DNA from: an uncultured Clostridia bacterium
GTDB taxonomy: Bacteria > Bacillota > Clostridia > TANB77 > CAG-508
DNA: 23,348 nt
Direction: 5' to 3'
NCBI GenBank assembly: GCA_947624405.1
Contig: CANQKB010000008.1
Coordinates: 1-23,348, forward strand
Part shown: positions 1-7,780 of the stretch, piece by piece
Layout: each line of letters begins with the position of its first letter
How positions within the stretch are numbered: position 1 is the first letter of the stretch
Notes under the pieces: generated by a model
Database searches by the model: none
Seen by the model: the letters and a program-made list of their open reading frames with translations, nothing else
What the model was told of the DNA's origin: nothing
Translations under genes and position numbers: made by a program

Positions 1-78
1 GAAATGAACGCGTAAGCGACCAAACGAGCGAAGCGAGTGCAAATTGGAGCAATCGACATATAAAAATATAGAATGAAG

Positions 79-166
79 ATTGCGACACCAAGTGAATGTA
101 AAAGCAACTATTTTCAGGCTTTGCAATTAATTACAATGCACAGTTAATTTTCGCTAAGCTACCTGA
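79..166 (+). repeat. Partial copy (copy A) of a dispersed intergenic repeat
   Basis: About 88 bases here match 13695-13785 closely by eye. The shared words include GATTGCGACACCAAGTGAAT, GGCTTTGCAATTA, AATGCACAG and TTTTCGCTAAGCTACCTGA. The match stops at 166, where copy B continues into its 167-bp inverted-repeat core, so this copy has only the left block. The GATTGC at the left edge can also pair with GCAATC near position 50. The other non-coding sequence in 1-251 is a slightly GC-richer stretch (1-55) with cgagcgaagcgag-like wording that I cannot identify. Confidence 0.75.
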
Positions 167-192
167 TATGAGCATTTTTTGTTACTTTTTTA

Positions 193-221
193 TTGTAAGT
201 TTTTTTGATTAATGATATACT
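193..221 (+). promoter_or_regulatory. Promoter of addA
   Basis: TTGTAA (193-198) and TATACT (216-221) are separated by 17 bases, a housekeeping sigma-A pattern. Transcription would start near 228, giving a leader of about 24 bases before the addA ATG at 252. Confidence 0.6.
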
Positions 222-251
222 AGATGTAAAATAGAAAGAGAGAGGAATATT

Positions 252-3200
252 ATGGGCGAAGTGAAATGGACAAGTGAGCAAAAACTTGCAATAAAGGAAA
301 ATGGAACAAATATATTAGTAGCAGCTGCTGCAGGTTCGGGAAAAACGGCAGTACTTGTTGAAAGAATAATAAATAAAATAATGGAAGAAAAAATAGATAT
401 AGATAAAATATTAGTTGTAACATTTACAAAGGCAGCAGCTTCAGAAATGAGAGGAAAAATATTAGATGCAATATATGAAAAAATAGAGAAAATGCCAGAT
501 GATAAGCACCTTCAAAGACAAATTACATTATTATCAAAAGCGAGCATAAGTACAATAGATTCATTCTGTCTTGATGTTGTGAAAAATAATTTTTTTGAAA
601 TAGGAATATCTCCAAATTTAAAAATTGCAGAAAATACTGAAATAGAGATTCTTAAGCAAGAGGTATTAGAAGAGTTATTTGAAACAAAATATGAAGAAGG
701 TAACAAAGATTTTTTGAAAATCATAAATATGTATACAAGTTATAAAGGTGATGATATTTTAAAAGAAGTAATTTTAGAAATATATAATTTTATACAAAGT
801 ATGCCTTATCCAGAAAAGTGGTTAGAAGAAAAATTAGAAATGTTTAAAAATATAGAGGGGGACTTTGAAAATACCCCTTGGGGAAAGATAATATTTTCAA
901 AAGTAAAAGAAGATGTAAAAGGTGGAAAATTAAGGCTGGAAGAAGAGTTAGAAACGATAAAATTTGAAGAAGATATGGATAGATATATAGCACTACTTTC
1001 TGAAGATATAAGAAGAATTGAAAATATAAATGAGAGTAAAACATGGGATGAAATGCATACAAAGATGACAAGTTTTGGATTAGACAATTTTCCAACAGTG
1101 AAGCAAGTTCCACAGGAATTAAGGGATAAAATAAAAAATATAAGAAGTGATATTAAAGAAAATATAAAATCTATTGCAGAGAGTTATATGATGTATACCT
1201 CTGATGAGGCAAAAGAAGAAACTCTTATGATGTATGATATTTTAAGAATAATAAAAGAAATAACTTTAGAATTTATGGAAAATTTTGCAAAAGCAAAGCA
1301 AGAAAAGAATATAATGGATTTTAGTGATATAGAACATTATGCTTTAAAGATTTTAACGCAAGAAGAAGAAGAAAATCATGTGGCAAAAAAATATATAGAT
1401 AAATTTGAAGAAATACTTATAGATGAGTATCAAGACAGTAATTTACTTCAAGAGAGTATACTTACTTCTATTTCTAAAGGTAATAATATATTTATGGTTG
1501 GTGATGTGAAACAGAGTATATACAAGTTTAGAGGAGGACGACCAGAATTATTCCTTGAAAAATATGAAACATACAAAACAAAGGATAAGCTAGAAGAAGG
1601 AGATAATTTAAAGATACAGCTATTTAAGAATTTTAGAAGTAGAAAAAATATATTAGATTTAACTAATATTGTGTTTGATAATATAATGAGTAAATCTTTA
1701 GGGGATATTGACTATACAGAAGAAGAATATTTGAATTTGGGAGCAGAATATCCAGAAAGTGATAATTTACAAGCTGAATTAAACATAATAGACTTAAAAG
1801 AAGAAGAAGAAAGTATGTTTAAAGAAGAGGATAAGCAAGAAGAGGAAGAAGAAAATGTTGAAAATATAGTATTAGAAGCAAGGTTTGTTGCAAAGAAAAT
1901 ACAAGAATTAATAAATAGTGGTTTTGAAGTAACTAATAAAGATAAAACAAAAAGAAAGATTTCGTATAAAGATATAGCGATTTTGTTGCGTTCTACAAAA
2001 GAAACTGCACCAATTTATGAGCAGGAGCTTTCAAGTTTTGGATTACCTGTATTTTGTGATACTGCATCAGGATATTTAGATTCAGTGGAAATACAAGTTA
2101 TGTTGTGTTTGTTAAAAATAATAGATAATCCATCAAATGATATTGCTCTTGTAACCGTTTTAAGGTCAATGATAGGTGGATTTACTGATAATGACTTAAT
2201 AGAAATTAGAGTAGAAAATAAAAATGATAGTTTTTATAAAGCAATGTGTACATATTTAGAAAAAGAAGAAGTAAATGAAACATTACAGGAGAAAATAACT
2301 AGATTTTTAGAAAAAATAGAAAATTTTAGGCAAATGCAGGAATATATGCCATTAAATGAATTCATTTGGAAAATATACTTGGATACAGGATATTATAGTT
2401 ATGTAAGTCTTATGCCAAATGGAGTTTTGAGAGCTTCTAACTTGAAGCTATTGTTTGAAAAAGCAAAACAATATGAAAAAACGAGCTTTAAGGGATTGTA
2501 TAATTTTATCAGTTTTATTGATAAATTAAAATCTAGTAGTAAGGATATGTCTGGAGCAAAGCTAATTGGTGAAAATGAAGATGTTATACGTATAATGAGT
2601 ATTCATAAAAGTAAGGGGCTTGAATTCCCAGTTGTATTTTTATGTAATACTTCTAAACAATTTAATATGAATGATATATATAAGGCACCTGTGTTATTAC
2701 ATCAAGATTTGGGCATTGGTGCAAAGTATATAAATTATGATGAAGGAGAAAGCTATAAAACTCTTGCTCAAGAAGCAATTAAAATAAAGACAAAAAGAGA
2801 GATGATTTCAGAGGAGATGCGTGTGCTCTATGTGGCTTTGACTAGAGCAAAGGAAAAGCTTATAATTACTGGATTAGATAAAGACTATAATAAACATATT
2901 GCACAAAAAGAGGAAATTTTAAATTCATACAAAGATGAGAAGATAAATAGGGCTATTACTGAAAGATATATAGATTATTTAGAGTGGCTAGAAATTGTTT
3001 ATTTGAAAAATGTGGAGAAATTAAAAGGTATATTAGATTTAAATGTGTATAAAAAGAAAGAAGTATTGAAAAGTTTTTCTGGCAAAAAAGAAGAGAAAAA
3101 AATAGATTTAAAAGAAAAATTGAAAGAGGTAACTCCAAAAGATGTGGATAAGATAAAGGAAAAATTAGATTGGGAATATGGATATAAAATATCTAAAACG

Positions 3201-3818
3201 GTTCTTACTAAAACTTCTGTAACAAGATTAAAACAGATGAGAATGGATTTAGAGGAAGAAGAAAAGGAAACAAAGTATAAAACTCCAATGTTTTTAAGTG
3301 AGGAAAAAGGCATAACAGGTGCTATGAAGGGAACTATTATGCATATGATGCTTTCAAAATTAGATGAAAAGGTTGAGTATGATAAGGAGAATATAAAAGA
3401 GCTAATTTTGAATTTAGAGAAAAAAGGTGTGATTTCTGAAAAGGAGAAAAATGTTATAAGTGTAGATAAATTATATAATTTTACAAAAACTGATATATGG
3501 AATGAACTTAAGAAAGCAAAAGAAATACATAGAGAAAAGTCTTTTTATATGAATGTAAGTGCAGATGAAGCTTTTGGAGAGGATATAGATGAAAATGTAC
3601 TTGTGCAGGGAGTTATTGATTTATATTATGTGACAGATGATGATAGACTTGTTTTGGTGGATTATAAGACGGATAAAGTAAAAGAAGAAGCGGAATTGAT
3701 TGAAAAGTATAAAGAACAGTTAAAGCTATACAGTGAGGCATTAGAAAAGGCGACAGGTAAAGTTGTTGATAGGTTGTATATTTATTCTGTTTATTTGGAT
3801 AAAGTAATTGTCATATAG
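252..3818 (+). CDS. addA: ATP-dependent helicase/nuclease subunit A (AddA)
   Basis: This is the helicase-nuclease subunit of the AddAB complex, the Gram-positive counterpart of RecBCD. The complex processes double-strand DNA ends for homologous recombination. The 1188 residues fit the family. UvrD/Rep-type motifs are visible: Walker A AAAAGSGKT (residues 24-32), DEYQD (391-395), VGDVKQSIYKFRGG (from about 416), IHKSKGLEFPVVF (from about 784) and LYVALTRAKEKL (from about 859). The C-terminal RecB-like nuclease is intact, with GVID (D1123) and DYK (D1137-K1139). An AGAGAGG ribosome site lies just before the ATG. The usual partner addB is not in the 251 bases upstream, and addA has its own promoter, so addB is either further upstream or elsewhere. 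No intrinsic terminator is seen; the next promoter begins 11 bases after the stop. Confidence 0.97.
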   Translation: MGEVKWTSEQKLAIKENGTNILVAAAAGSGKTAVLVERIINKIMEEKIDIDKILVVTFTKAAASEMRGKILDAIYEKIEKMPDDKHLQRQITLLSKASISTIDSFCLDVVKNNFFEIGISPNLKIAENTEIEILKQEVLEELFETKYEEGNKDFLKIINMYTSYKGDDILKEVILEIYNFIQSMPYPEKWLEEKLEMFKNIEGDFENTPWGKIIFSKVKEDVKGGKLRLEEELETIKFEEDMDRYIALLSEDIRRIENINESKTWDEMHTKMTSFGLDNFPTVKQVPQELRDKIKNIRSDIKENIKSIAESYMMYTSDEAKEETLMMYDILRIIKEITLEFMENFAKAKQEKNIMDFSDIEHYALKILTQEEEENHVAKKYIDKFEEILIDEYQDSNLLQESILTSISKGNNIFMVGDVKQSIYKFRGGRPELFLEKYETYKTKDKLEEGDNLKIQLFKNFRSRKNILDLTNIVFDNIMSKSLGDIDYTEEEYLNLGAEYPESDNLQAELNIIDLKEEEESMFKEEDKQEEEEENVENIVLEARFVAKKIQELINSGFEVTNKDKTKRKISYKDIAILLRSTKETAPIYEQELSSFGLPVFCDTASGYLDSVEIQVMLCLLKIIDNPSNDIALVTVLRSMIGGFTDNDLIEIRVENKNDSFYKAMCTYLEKEEVNETLQEKITRFLEKIENFRQMQEYMPLNEFIWKIYLDTGYYSYVSLMPNGVLRASNLKLLFEKAKQYEKTSFKGLYNFISFIDKLKSSSKDMSGAKLIGENEDVIRIMSIHKSKGLEFPVVFLCNTSKQFNMNDIYKAPVLLHQDLGIGAKYINYDEGESYKTLAQEAIKIKTKREMISEEMRVLYVALTRAKEKLIITGLDKDYNKHIAQKEEILNSYKDEKINRAITERYIDYLEWLEIVYLKNVEKLKGILDLNVYKKKEVLKSFSGKKEEKKIDLKEKLKEVTPKDVDKIKEKLDWEYGYKISKTVLTKTSVTRLKQMRMDLEEEEKETKYKTPMFLSEEKGITGAMKGTIMHMMLSKLDEKVEYDKENIKELILNLEKKGVISEKEKNVISVDKLYNFTKTDIWNELKKAKEIHREKSFYMNVSADEAFGEDIDENVLVQGVIDLYYVTDDDRLVLVDYKTDKVKEEAELIEKYKEQLKLYSEALEKATGKVVDRLYIYSVYLDKVIVI

Positions 3819-3828
3819 ATATTGCAAA

Positions 3829-3855
3829 TTGACATAAAATATGATATAATATAAT
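3829..3855 (+). promoter_or_regulatory. Promoter of the small GC-rich gene
   Basis: TTGACA at 3829-3834 and TATAAT at 3850-3855. The spacer is 15 bases, shorter than the usual 17, although an overlapping TATAAT-like register (3852-3857) would give 17. It lies directly after addA and 50-75 bases before the ATG at 3904. Confidence 0.5.
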
Positions 3856-3903
3856 TGTAACTCGTAGAAATGAGTGTAAAAAATTAGAAAGGGGAGTAAA
3901 CAC

Positions 3904-4233
3904 ATGAATAAGGACTCCAAGGCGATGAAACTTTTTGATTCTTCGTTTGACATTTCTGCTTTGAAGCAGATTGTCGAGGAAAAAGTAATTCCTGAGGTAG
4001 CGGTAGAGTTGCCTGAGGAAAGTAGCTGTCGGCACCAATCATTCTATATGGAATTGATGCTCACGTTAAGAAAGATGCAGAAAAGCCCCGAGTGTCGGGA
4101 AAGGGCATTTTTCCAGCTCAATCCGCTAGTCCCTGAGGATTTGATTCTCATGGGGCAGGCCAGTAAAGCTGGCTTCCGGATTACCTACGAAAGGTATGAA
4201 GGGGCATGGATTGTCCTCGACCTTACCAAGTAA
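3904..4233 (+). CDS. Hypothetical protein, 109 aa, GC-rich and probably acquired
   Basis: I do not recognise this protein. It is predicted soluble, with no signal peptide or membrane segment, acidic in the first half, with two isolated cysteines (in SSCRH and SPECRE). A strong ribosome site (AAAGGGGAG) lies 6-7 bases before the ATG, and it has its own promoter and a strong downstream hairpin, so it looks like a real transcription unit. Its base composition is unlike every neighbour: about 45-48% GC by eye against about 30%, with codons such as CGG, CCC, GGG and CTC that the flanking genes largely avoid. It sits between the convergent addA and purC genes, a position that tolerates insertions. 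I infer recent horizontal origin; function unknown. Confidence 0.75.
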   Translation: MNKDSKAMKLFDSSFDISALKQIVEEKVIPEVAVELPEESSCRHQSFYMELMLTLRKMQKSPECRERAFFQLNPLVPEDLILMGQASKAGFRITYERYEGAWIVLDLTK

Positions 4234-4280
4234 GGTAAAGAGCTAATAACCAGCACGGCAACGGGTGCATAAGCACAGTA

Positions 4281-4317
4281 AAAAGCCACCAAACCTGTTT
4301 CTTAGGTTGGTGGCTTT
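4281..4317 (-). terminator. Strong hairpin terminator, purine operon (bidirectional)
   Basis: The arms AAGCCACCAAACCT and AGGTTGGTGGCTT pair over about 13 bp with one bulged A and a 7-base loop. Read on the minus strand the hairpin is followed by TTTTT, so it should end the purN-purE-purC transcript. On the plus strand it has only TTT before CCCC, and could still slow or end the small GC-rich transcript. Confidence 0.85.
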
Positions 4318-4351
4318 CCCCATGCTTATAGCACAATATATTAATTATTTT

Positions 4352-5200
4352 TTAAAACTTTTTCCCAGTTAATTTTTCATAAGCAGAAATATACTTTTCT
4401 CTTGTAGTATTAACAACATCATCTGGAATTGGAGTAGGATTTTCTGCATTCCAATTATTAGCCTTTAGCCAATCACGCATATATTGTTTATCAAAACTTT
4501 TTTGAGAACGTCCAACTTCATAATCATCTTCTGGCCAAAATCTACTAGAATCAGGAGTTAAAACTTCATCTGCTAGAACCAAATTACCATTTTCATCAAT
4601 TCCAAATTCAAATTTTGTATCAGCAATAATAATTCCTTTTGATTTCGCATAGTCAGCACATTTTGTATAAATTTCAATAGTTTTAGTTTTTACTTTTTCA
4701 GCTAATTCTTTTCCAATTAAATTGCAAACTTCATCAAAACTTATATTCATATCATGTCCTTCTTGAGCTTTAGTTGTTGGAGTAAAAATAGGCTCAGGCA
4801 ATTTTTGAGATTCTTTTAATCCTTCAGGAAGTTTTATACCACAAACAGTACCATCTTCAAGATAGCTTTTCCATCCAGAGCCTGTTATATATCCTCTTAC
4901 AATACATTCAATAGGAAGCATTTTAAGTTTCTTTACTAACATACTTCTATCTCTAAATTCTTCCTTTTGAAATTCATCAGGAAATTCTTCAAATTTTGTT
5001 GTAATAATATGATTTGGAATAATATCTTTTACAAAATCAAACCAAAATTCAGATATTTTATTTAAAATTTTTCCTTTGTCTTTAACTTCAGTAGGTAGTA
5101 TAACATCAAAGGCAGAAATCCTGTCTGATACTACCATCATAAGAGAATCTTCACTTGCTTCGTATATTTCACGAACTTTACCACTACTTATTTTTTTCAT
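4352..5200 (-). CDS. purC: Phosphoribosylaminoimidazole-succinocarboxamide synthase (SAICAR synthetase)
   Basis: PurC joins aspartate to CAIR using ATP to make SAICAR in de novo purine synthesis. The 282-residue product begins MKKISSGKVREIYEA, the family's N-terminal KVRE(I/V)Y ATP-site signature. It contains PIECIVRGYITGSGWKSY and the later IIADTKFEFG and LTPDSSRFW motifs that mark SAICAR synthetases. It is slightly longer than the B. subtilis enzyme but complete. A purine-rich AAAGGAAAG site precedes the ATG. It is the last gene of the purN-purE-purC cluster, 18 bases after purE, and makes a functional pair with it: PurE supplies CAIR, the PurC substrate. The operon ends at the hairpin at 4281-4317. 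Confidence 0.97.
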   Translation of the reverse strand: MKKISSGKVREIYEASEDSLMMVVSDRISAFDVILPTEVKDKGKILNKISEFWFDFVKDIIPNHIITTKFEEFPDEFQKEEFRDRSMLVKKLKMLPIECIVRGYITGSGWKSYLEDGTVCGIKLPEGLKESQKLPEPIFTPTTKAQEGHDMNISFDEVCNLIGKELAEKVKTKTIEIYTKCADYAKSKGIIIADTKFEFGIDENGNLVLADEVLTPDSSRFWPEDDYEVGRSQKSFDKQYMRDWLKANNWNAENPTPIPDDVVNTTREKYISAYEKLTGKKF

Positions 5201-5218
5201 TTTAAATTCTTTCCTTTC

Positions 5219-5743
5219 TTATTTCATTTGGTTGATATATTCTTCGTAACCTAAAGATTGTAATTTAGCATTTTTTTCAAGAACAGCTTTATTTAAGCTT
5301 TCTTTGTAATTGCATAATTTAGTATATAATTCATCATTTGATGTAGCTAAAATAGTTGTAGCAAGAATACCAGCGTTTTTAGCACCATTGATTGCAACAG
5401 TTGCAACCGGGATACCAGATGGCATTTGAACTATTGAATATAGAGAATCTACGCCATTTAATGTTTTAGACATAATTGGTACACCTATAACAGGACATGG
5501 AACCTGTGCTGCGAATACACCTGGTAAGTGAGCTGCTCCACCAGCTCCTGCAATGATAACTTTAACTTTCCTTTCTTTTAAACTTTTAGCATATTCTGTA
5601 GCTGCTTCTGGACATCTATGTACTGAAAGAATTGTTGTCTCATAAGAAACGCCCATATCATCTAAAAATTTACATGCATCTTTCATAATAGGTAAATCAG
5701 AATCACTACCCATGATAATTGCAACATCAACTTTTTTTTCCAT
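5219..5743 (-). CDS. purE: N5-carboxyaminoimidazole ribonucleotide mutase (PurE)
   Basis: PurE moves the carboxyl group of N5-CAIR to give CAIR in purine synthesis. The product of 174 residues has the N-terminal MGSDSDLP phosphate loop, the catalytic-region SVHRCPE (H42, where the family usually has AHRTP), and GAGGAAHLPG followed by PVIGVP. An upstream in-frame ATG at 5776 would add 11 residues (MGSYLLSLEVI). I chose the ATG at 5743 because GGAGG lies 7 bases before it, and because the shorter protein starts where PurE enzymes usually start. It follows purN by 54 bases and precedes purC by 18, consistent with one operon. Confidence 0.95.
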   Translation of the reverse strand: MEKKVDVAIIMGSDSDLPIMKDACKFLDDMGVSYETTILSVHRCPEAATEYAKSLKERKVKVIIAGAGGAAHLPGVFAAQVPCPVIGVPIMSKTLNGVDSLYSIVQMPSGIPVATVAINGAKNAGILATTILATSNDELYTKLCNYKESLNKAVLEKNAKLQSLGYEEYINQMK

Positions 5744-5797
5744 TATAACCTCCAAACTGAGCAAATAACTGCCCAAAAATATTTATATAAAATTAAT

Positions 5798-6373
5798 TTA
5801 CGATTTAGATTCTGAAACAAATTCTTTTAAAGCTTGAATTAACTGAATTTTTTCTGCCGTTTGAACTCTTGCAGATAAATCTTCTGGAGTATCTCCAGGC
5901 ATAACTTTAACTGCGGTTTGCATTATAGTTGGACCACGGTCATATTCCGAATTGACATAGTGTAATGTAACACCACTATATTCTTCTTTTGCAGAAATTA
6001 CTGCTCTATGCACATTCATTCCATACATACCTTTTCCACCGTATTTTGGAAGTAGGGAAGGATGAGTATTTATAATAGTGTATTTTGATAAAAGCTTTGG
6101 ACCAATTATTTTTAAATAACCTGCAAGGACTATTAAGTCTATTTCAATGTTTGACAATACTTTTTCCAATTCTGAATCCATTTCAGCAGGAGATTCCGAT
6201 TTAATTACATATGTTGGAATATTTGATTTTGAAGCTCTTTCTAAAGCAAAAGCTTTTGGATTGTTTGATACAACAAGAGAAATATTTGCTTCTAATTCTT
6301 TTGAATCAATTGCATCTATGATACTTTGAAGAGTAGTTCCATTGCCAGATGCAAACACAACTATGTTATACAT
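5798..6373 (-). CDS. purN: Phosphoribosylglycinamide formyltransferase (GART, folate-dependent)
   Basis: PurN formylates GAR using 10-formyl-tetrahydrofolate in de novo purine synthesis. The 191-residue product shows the N-terminal ASGNGTTLQSI phosphate-binding loop and the catalytic NTHPSLLP segment, with N102 and H104 where E. coli has N106 and H108. The third catalytic residue is D145 in NSEYDRGP (E. coli D144). In place of the usual KGxHAH wording the active-site loop reads GGKGMYGMNVHRAV, a variant seen in other clostridial-type enzymes. It is the first gene of purN-purE-purC, with AAAGGA upstream and its own promoter at 6416-6444. The other pur genes are not in the window. Confidence 0.95.
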   Translation of the reverse strand: MYNIVVFASGNGTTLQSIIDAIDSKELEANISLVVSNNPKAFALERASKSNIPTYVIKSESPAEMDSELEKVLSNIEIDLIVLAGYLKIIGPKLLSKYTIINTHPSLLPKYGGKGMYGMNVHRAVISAKEEYSGVTLHYVNSEYDRGPTIMQTAVKVMPGDTPEDLSARVQTAEKIQLIQALKEFVSESKS

Positions 6374-6415
6374 ATTTAAGGATCATTCCTTTCTAAATTC
6401 TAAATTTACGTAAAT

Positions 6416-6444
6416 ATTCTATCACAAAATACTACTTTTTTCAA
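6416..6444 (-). promoter_or_regulatory. Promoter of the purN-purE-purC operon
   Basis: On the minus strand TTGAAA (6444-6439) and TAGAAT (6421-6416) are 17 bases apart. The leader would be about 35-40 bases, too short for a purine riboswitch, and I see no PurR-type operator or riboswitch. Confidence 0.65.
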
Positions 6445-6453
6445 CATAAAAAG

Positions 6454-6482
6454 AAAAAAAGTGTCATCATAACACTTTTTTT
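6454..6482 (-). terminator. Terminator of the metallopeptidase gene
   Basis: The arms AAAAAAAGTGT and ACACTTTTTTT pair around a short loop. On the minus strand the stem is followed by a T-rich run. It separates the peptidase gene from the purN promoter just downstream. Confidence 0.75.
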
Positions 6483-6509
6483 GCTACAATTCAGTAAATT
6501 TTATAAAAA

Positions 6510-7592
6510 CTATTTTACTCTTTCTGTTCCAGCATTTAAGCCAAATAAAAGCTTAAGTTTAGATATAAGAATAGAGAAAAAGCTTTTTTTAACAATAGCT
6601 AAGCTATTAAATTCACTAGGATTTATATCATATCTTTTTTCCAATGCTTCCATTTTATCAACGTAATAATCATTATATGAGGTGTCACCATCAGAATATC
6701 CAATTAGATTTTTAAACAAATATAATTTATTTCTATAACGCTCAATCATATTAGAAGAATACGTTAAATTAATAGCATTATCAAAATAACTTGTAAAAAT
6801 AATTTTTTGAGTGTTTAAGAATAATTCTTTTATTTTTGCTTTATTTGTATCTATTTCTTTAGAAATTTTCTTTACTTCACCTTCACCAACATCAGGAATA
6901 TCCAAATATGAGTATAATGTATTTAATTTTTCCTGAGTTTCAATGAGTAAATCAATATTCTTTTGTATTGTGTAAAATGCTTTTTCTGAAGTGAGTGAAA
7001 TAAATTCACTTTTAAAATTATTATTTGCGTAAAAAGTACTATCAAATAATGCATCTTCACCAATAAGATATGCCATTTGATTTATTAATGTACATTCAAG
7101 AGGATAATACATAGGGGTATTAGTATGCAAAGATATATCAAAGTATTTTACAGATTCACTAGGTAAGTTAAGAGCTTTTGCAGCCATAAGCTGAACAGCT
7201 GCTTCATTCAAACCAACGCCTGGTAAAGAAGCATCAGTATAGTCACAAAGACCAAGCTTCAAAATGTCTCCATGTTTATCACGCTTTTCCTGTAAATAAT
7301 GTATACATTCATGAACTGCAACATCAGTTAATTCATCTTTACTCAAATTATAATCAAAATATATTGAAGTATTTTTATAAAAATATTTTGCAGAAATACC
7401 ATTTGGAAGTTTTGCATAGTACATATTAAGCCTAGATATACGCATAAATATGTCATTTTGATTAAGATTGAGATTAGGAAAACTTGCAGTTAAAAGATTT
7501 GCAATGTTACTTGCAATATTATTTACAGTAAGTGTATCTAGCTTCTCTACAATTTCAATACCTTCTTTTTTTAAAACTCTTTCAATACTCAA
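6510..7592 (-). CDS. Putative zinc metallopeptidase (HExxH protein), 360 aa, TTG start
   Basis: I do not recognise the family by name. The protein has a classical zinc-peptidase motif, VHECIHYLQE, with H94, E95 and H98. It is followed 32 residues later by GLNEAAVQLMAA, where E130 is well placed as the third, glutamate ligand (gluzincin pattern). The first 90 residues contain a surface-like YFYKNTSIYFDYNLS stretch. The second half is helical, with long polar segments and a basic, hydrophobic C-terminus (KKSFFSILISKLKLLFGL). No signal peptide is evident. The start is TTG: AAAGGAGG lies 8 bases upstream, an almost perfect ribosome site, and no in-frame ATG is better placed. It is a single-gene unit with a weak TATAAT at 7626-7631 (minus) and a terminator at 6454-6482. 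Substrate unknown. Confidence 0.85.
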   Translation of the reverse strand: MSIERVLKKEGIEIVEKLDTLTVNNIASNIANLLTASFPNLNLNQNDIFMRISRLNMYYAKLPNGISAKYFYKNTSIYFDYNLSKDELTDVAVHECIHYLQEKRDKHGDILKLGLCDYTDASLPGVGLNEAAVQLMAAKALNLPSESVKYFDISLHTNTPMYYPLECTLINQMAYLIGEDALFDSTFYANNNFKSEFISLTSEKAFYTIQKNIDLLIETQEKLNTLYSYLDIPDVGEGEVKKISKEIDTNKAKIKELFLNTQKIIFTSYFDNAINLTYSSNMIERYRNKLYLFKNLIGYSDGDTSYNDYYVDKMEALEKRYDINPSEFNSLAIVKKSFFSILISKLKLLFGLNAGTERVK

Positions 7593-7704
7593 AGCGTATT
7601 TCCTCCTTTGTATTTAAACAATGACATTATACTATATAGATATTACAGAATAATAACAGATATATTAAATTTTTGTTACAAAATTATTGGGAAATATATT
7701 AAAG

Positions 7705-7737
7705 TCCCATGATAATTGTAATGTAATTATCATGGGA
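7705..7737 (-). terminator. Probable leuS terminator hairpin
   Basis: A perfect 13-bp stem (TCCCATGATAATT and its complement) with a 7-base loop lies 44 bases after the leuS stop. The following T-tract on the minus strand is weak (CTTTAATATATTT), so an ordinary intrinsic terminator is likely but not certain. Confidence 0.6.
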
Positions 7738-7780
7738 ATAAAGGATACAAAATAATTAGTCTATGTATTGCCATACAAAT

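Noticed and set aside
5744..5776. N-terminal extension of PurE by 11 residues
   Set aside because: The ATG at 5743 has GGAGG at the right distance and matches the usual PurE start.
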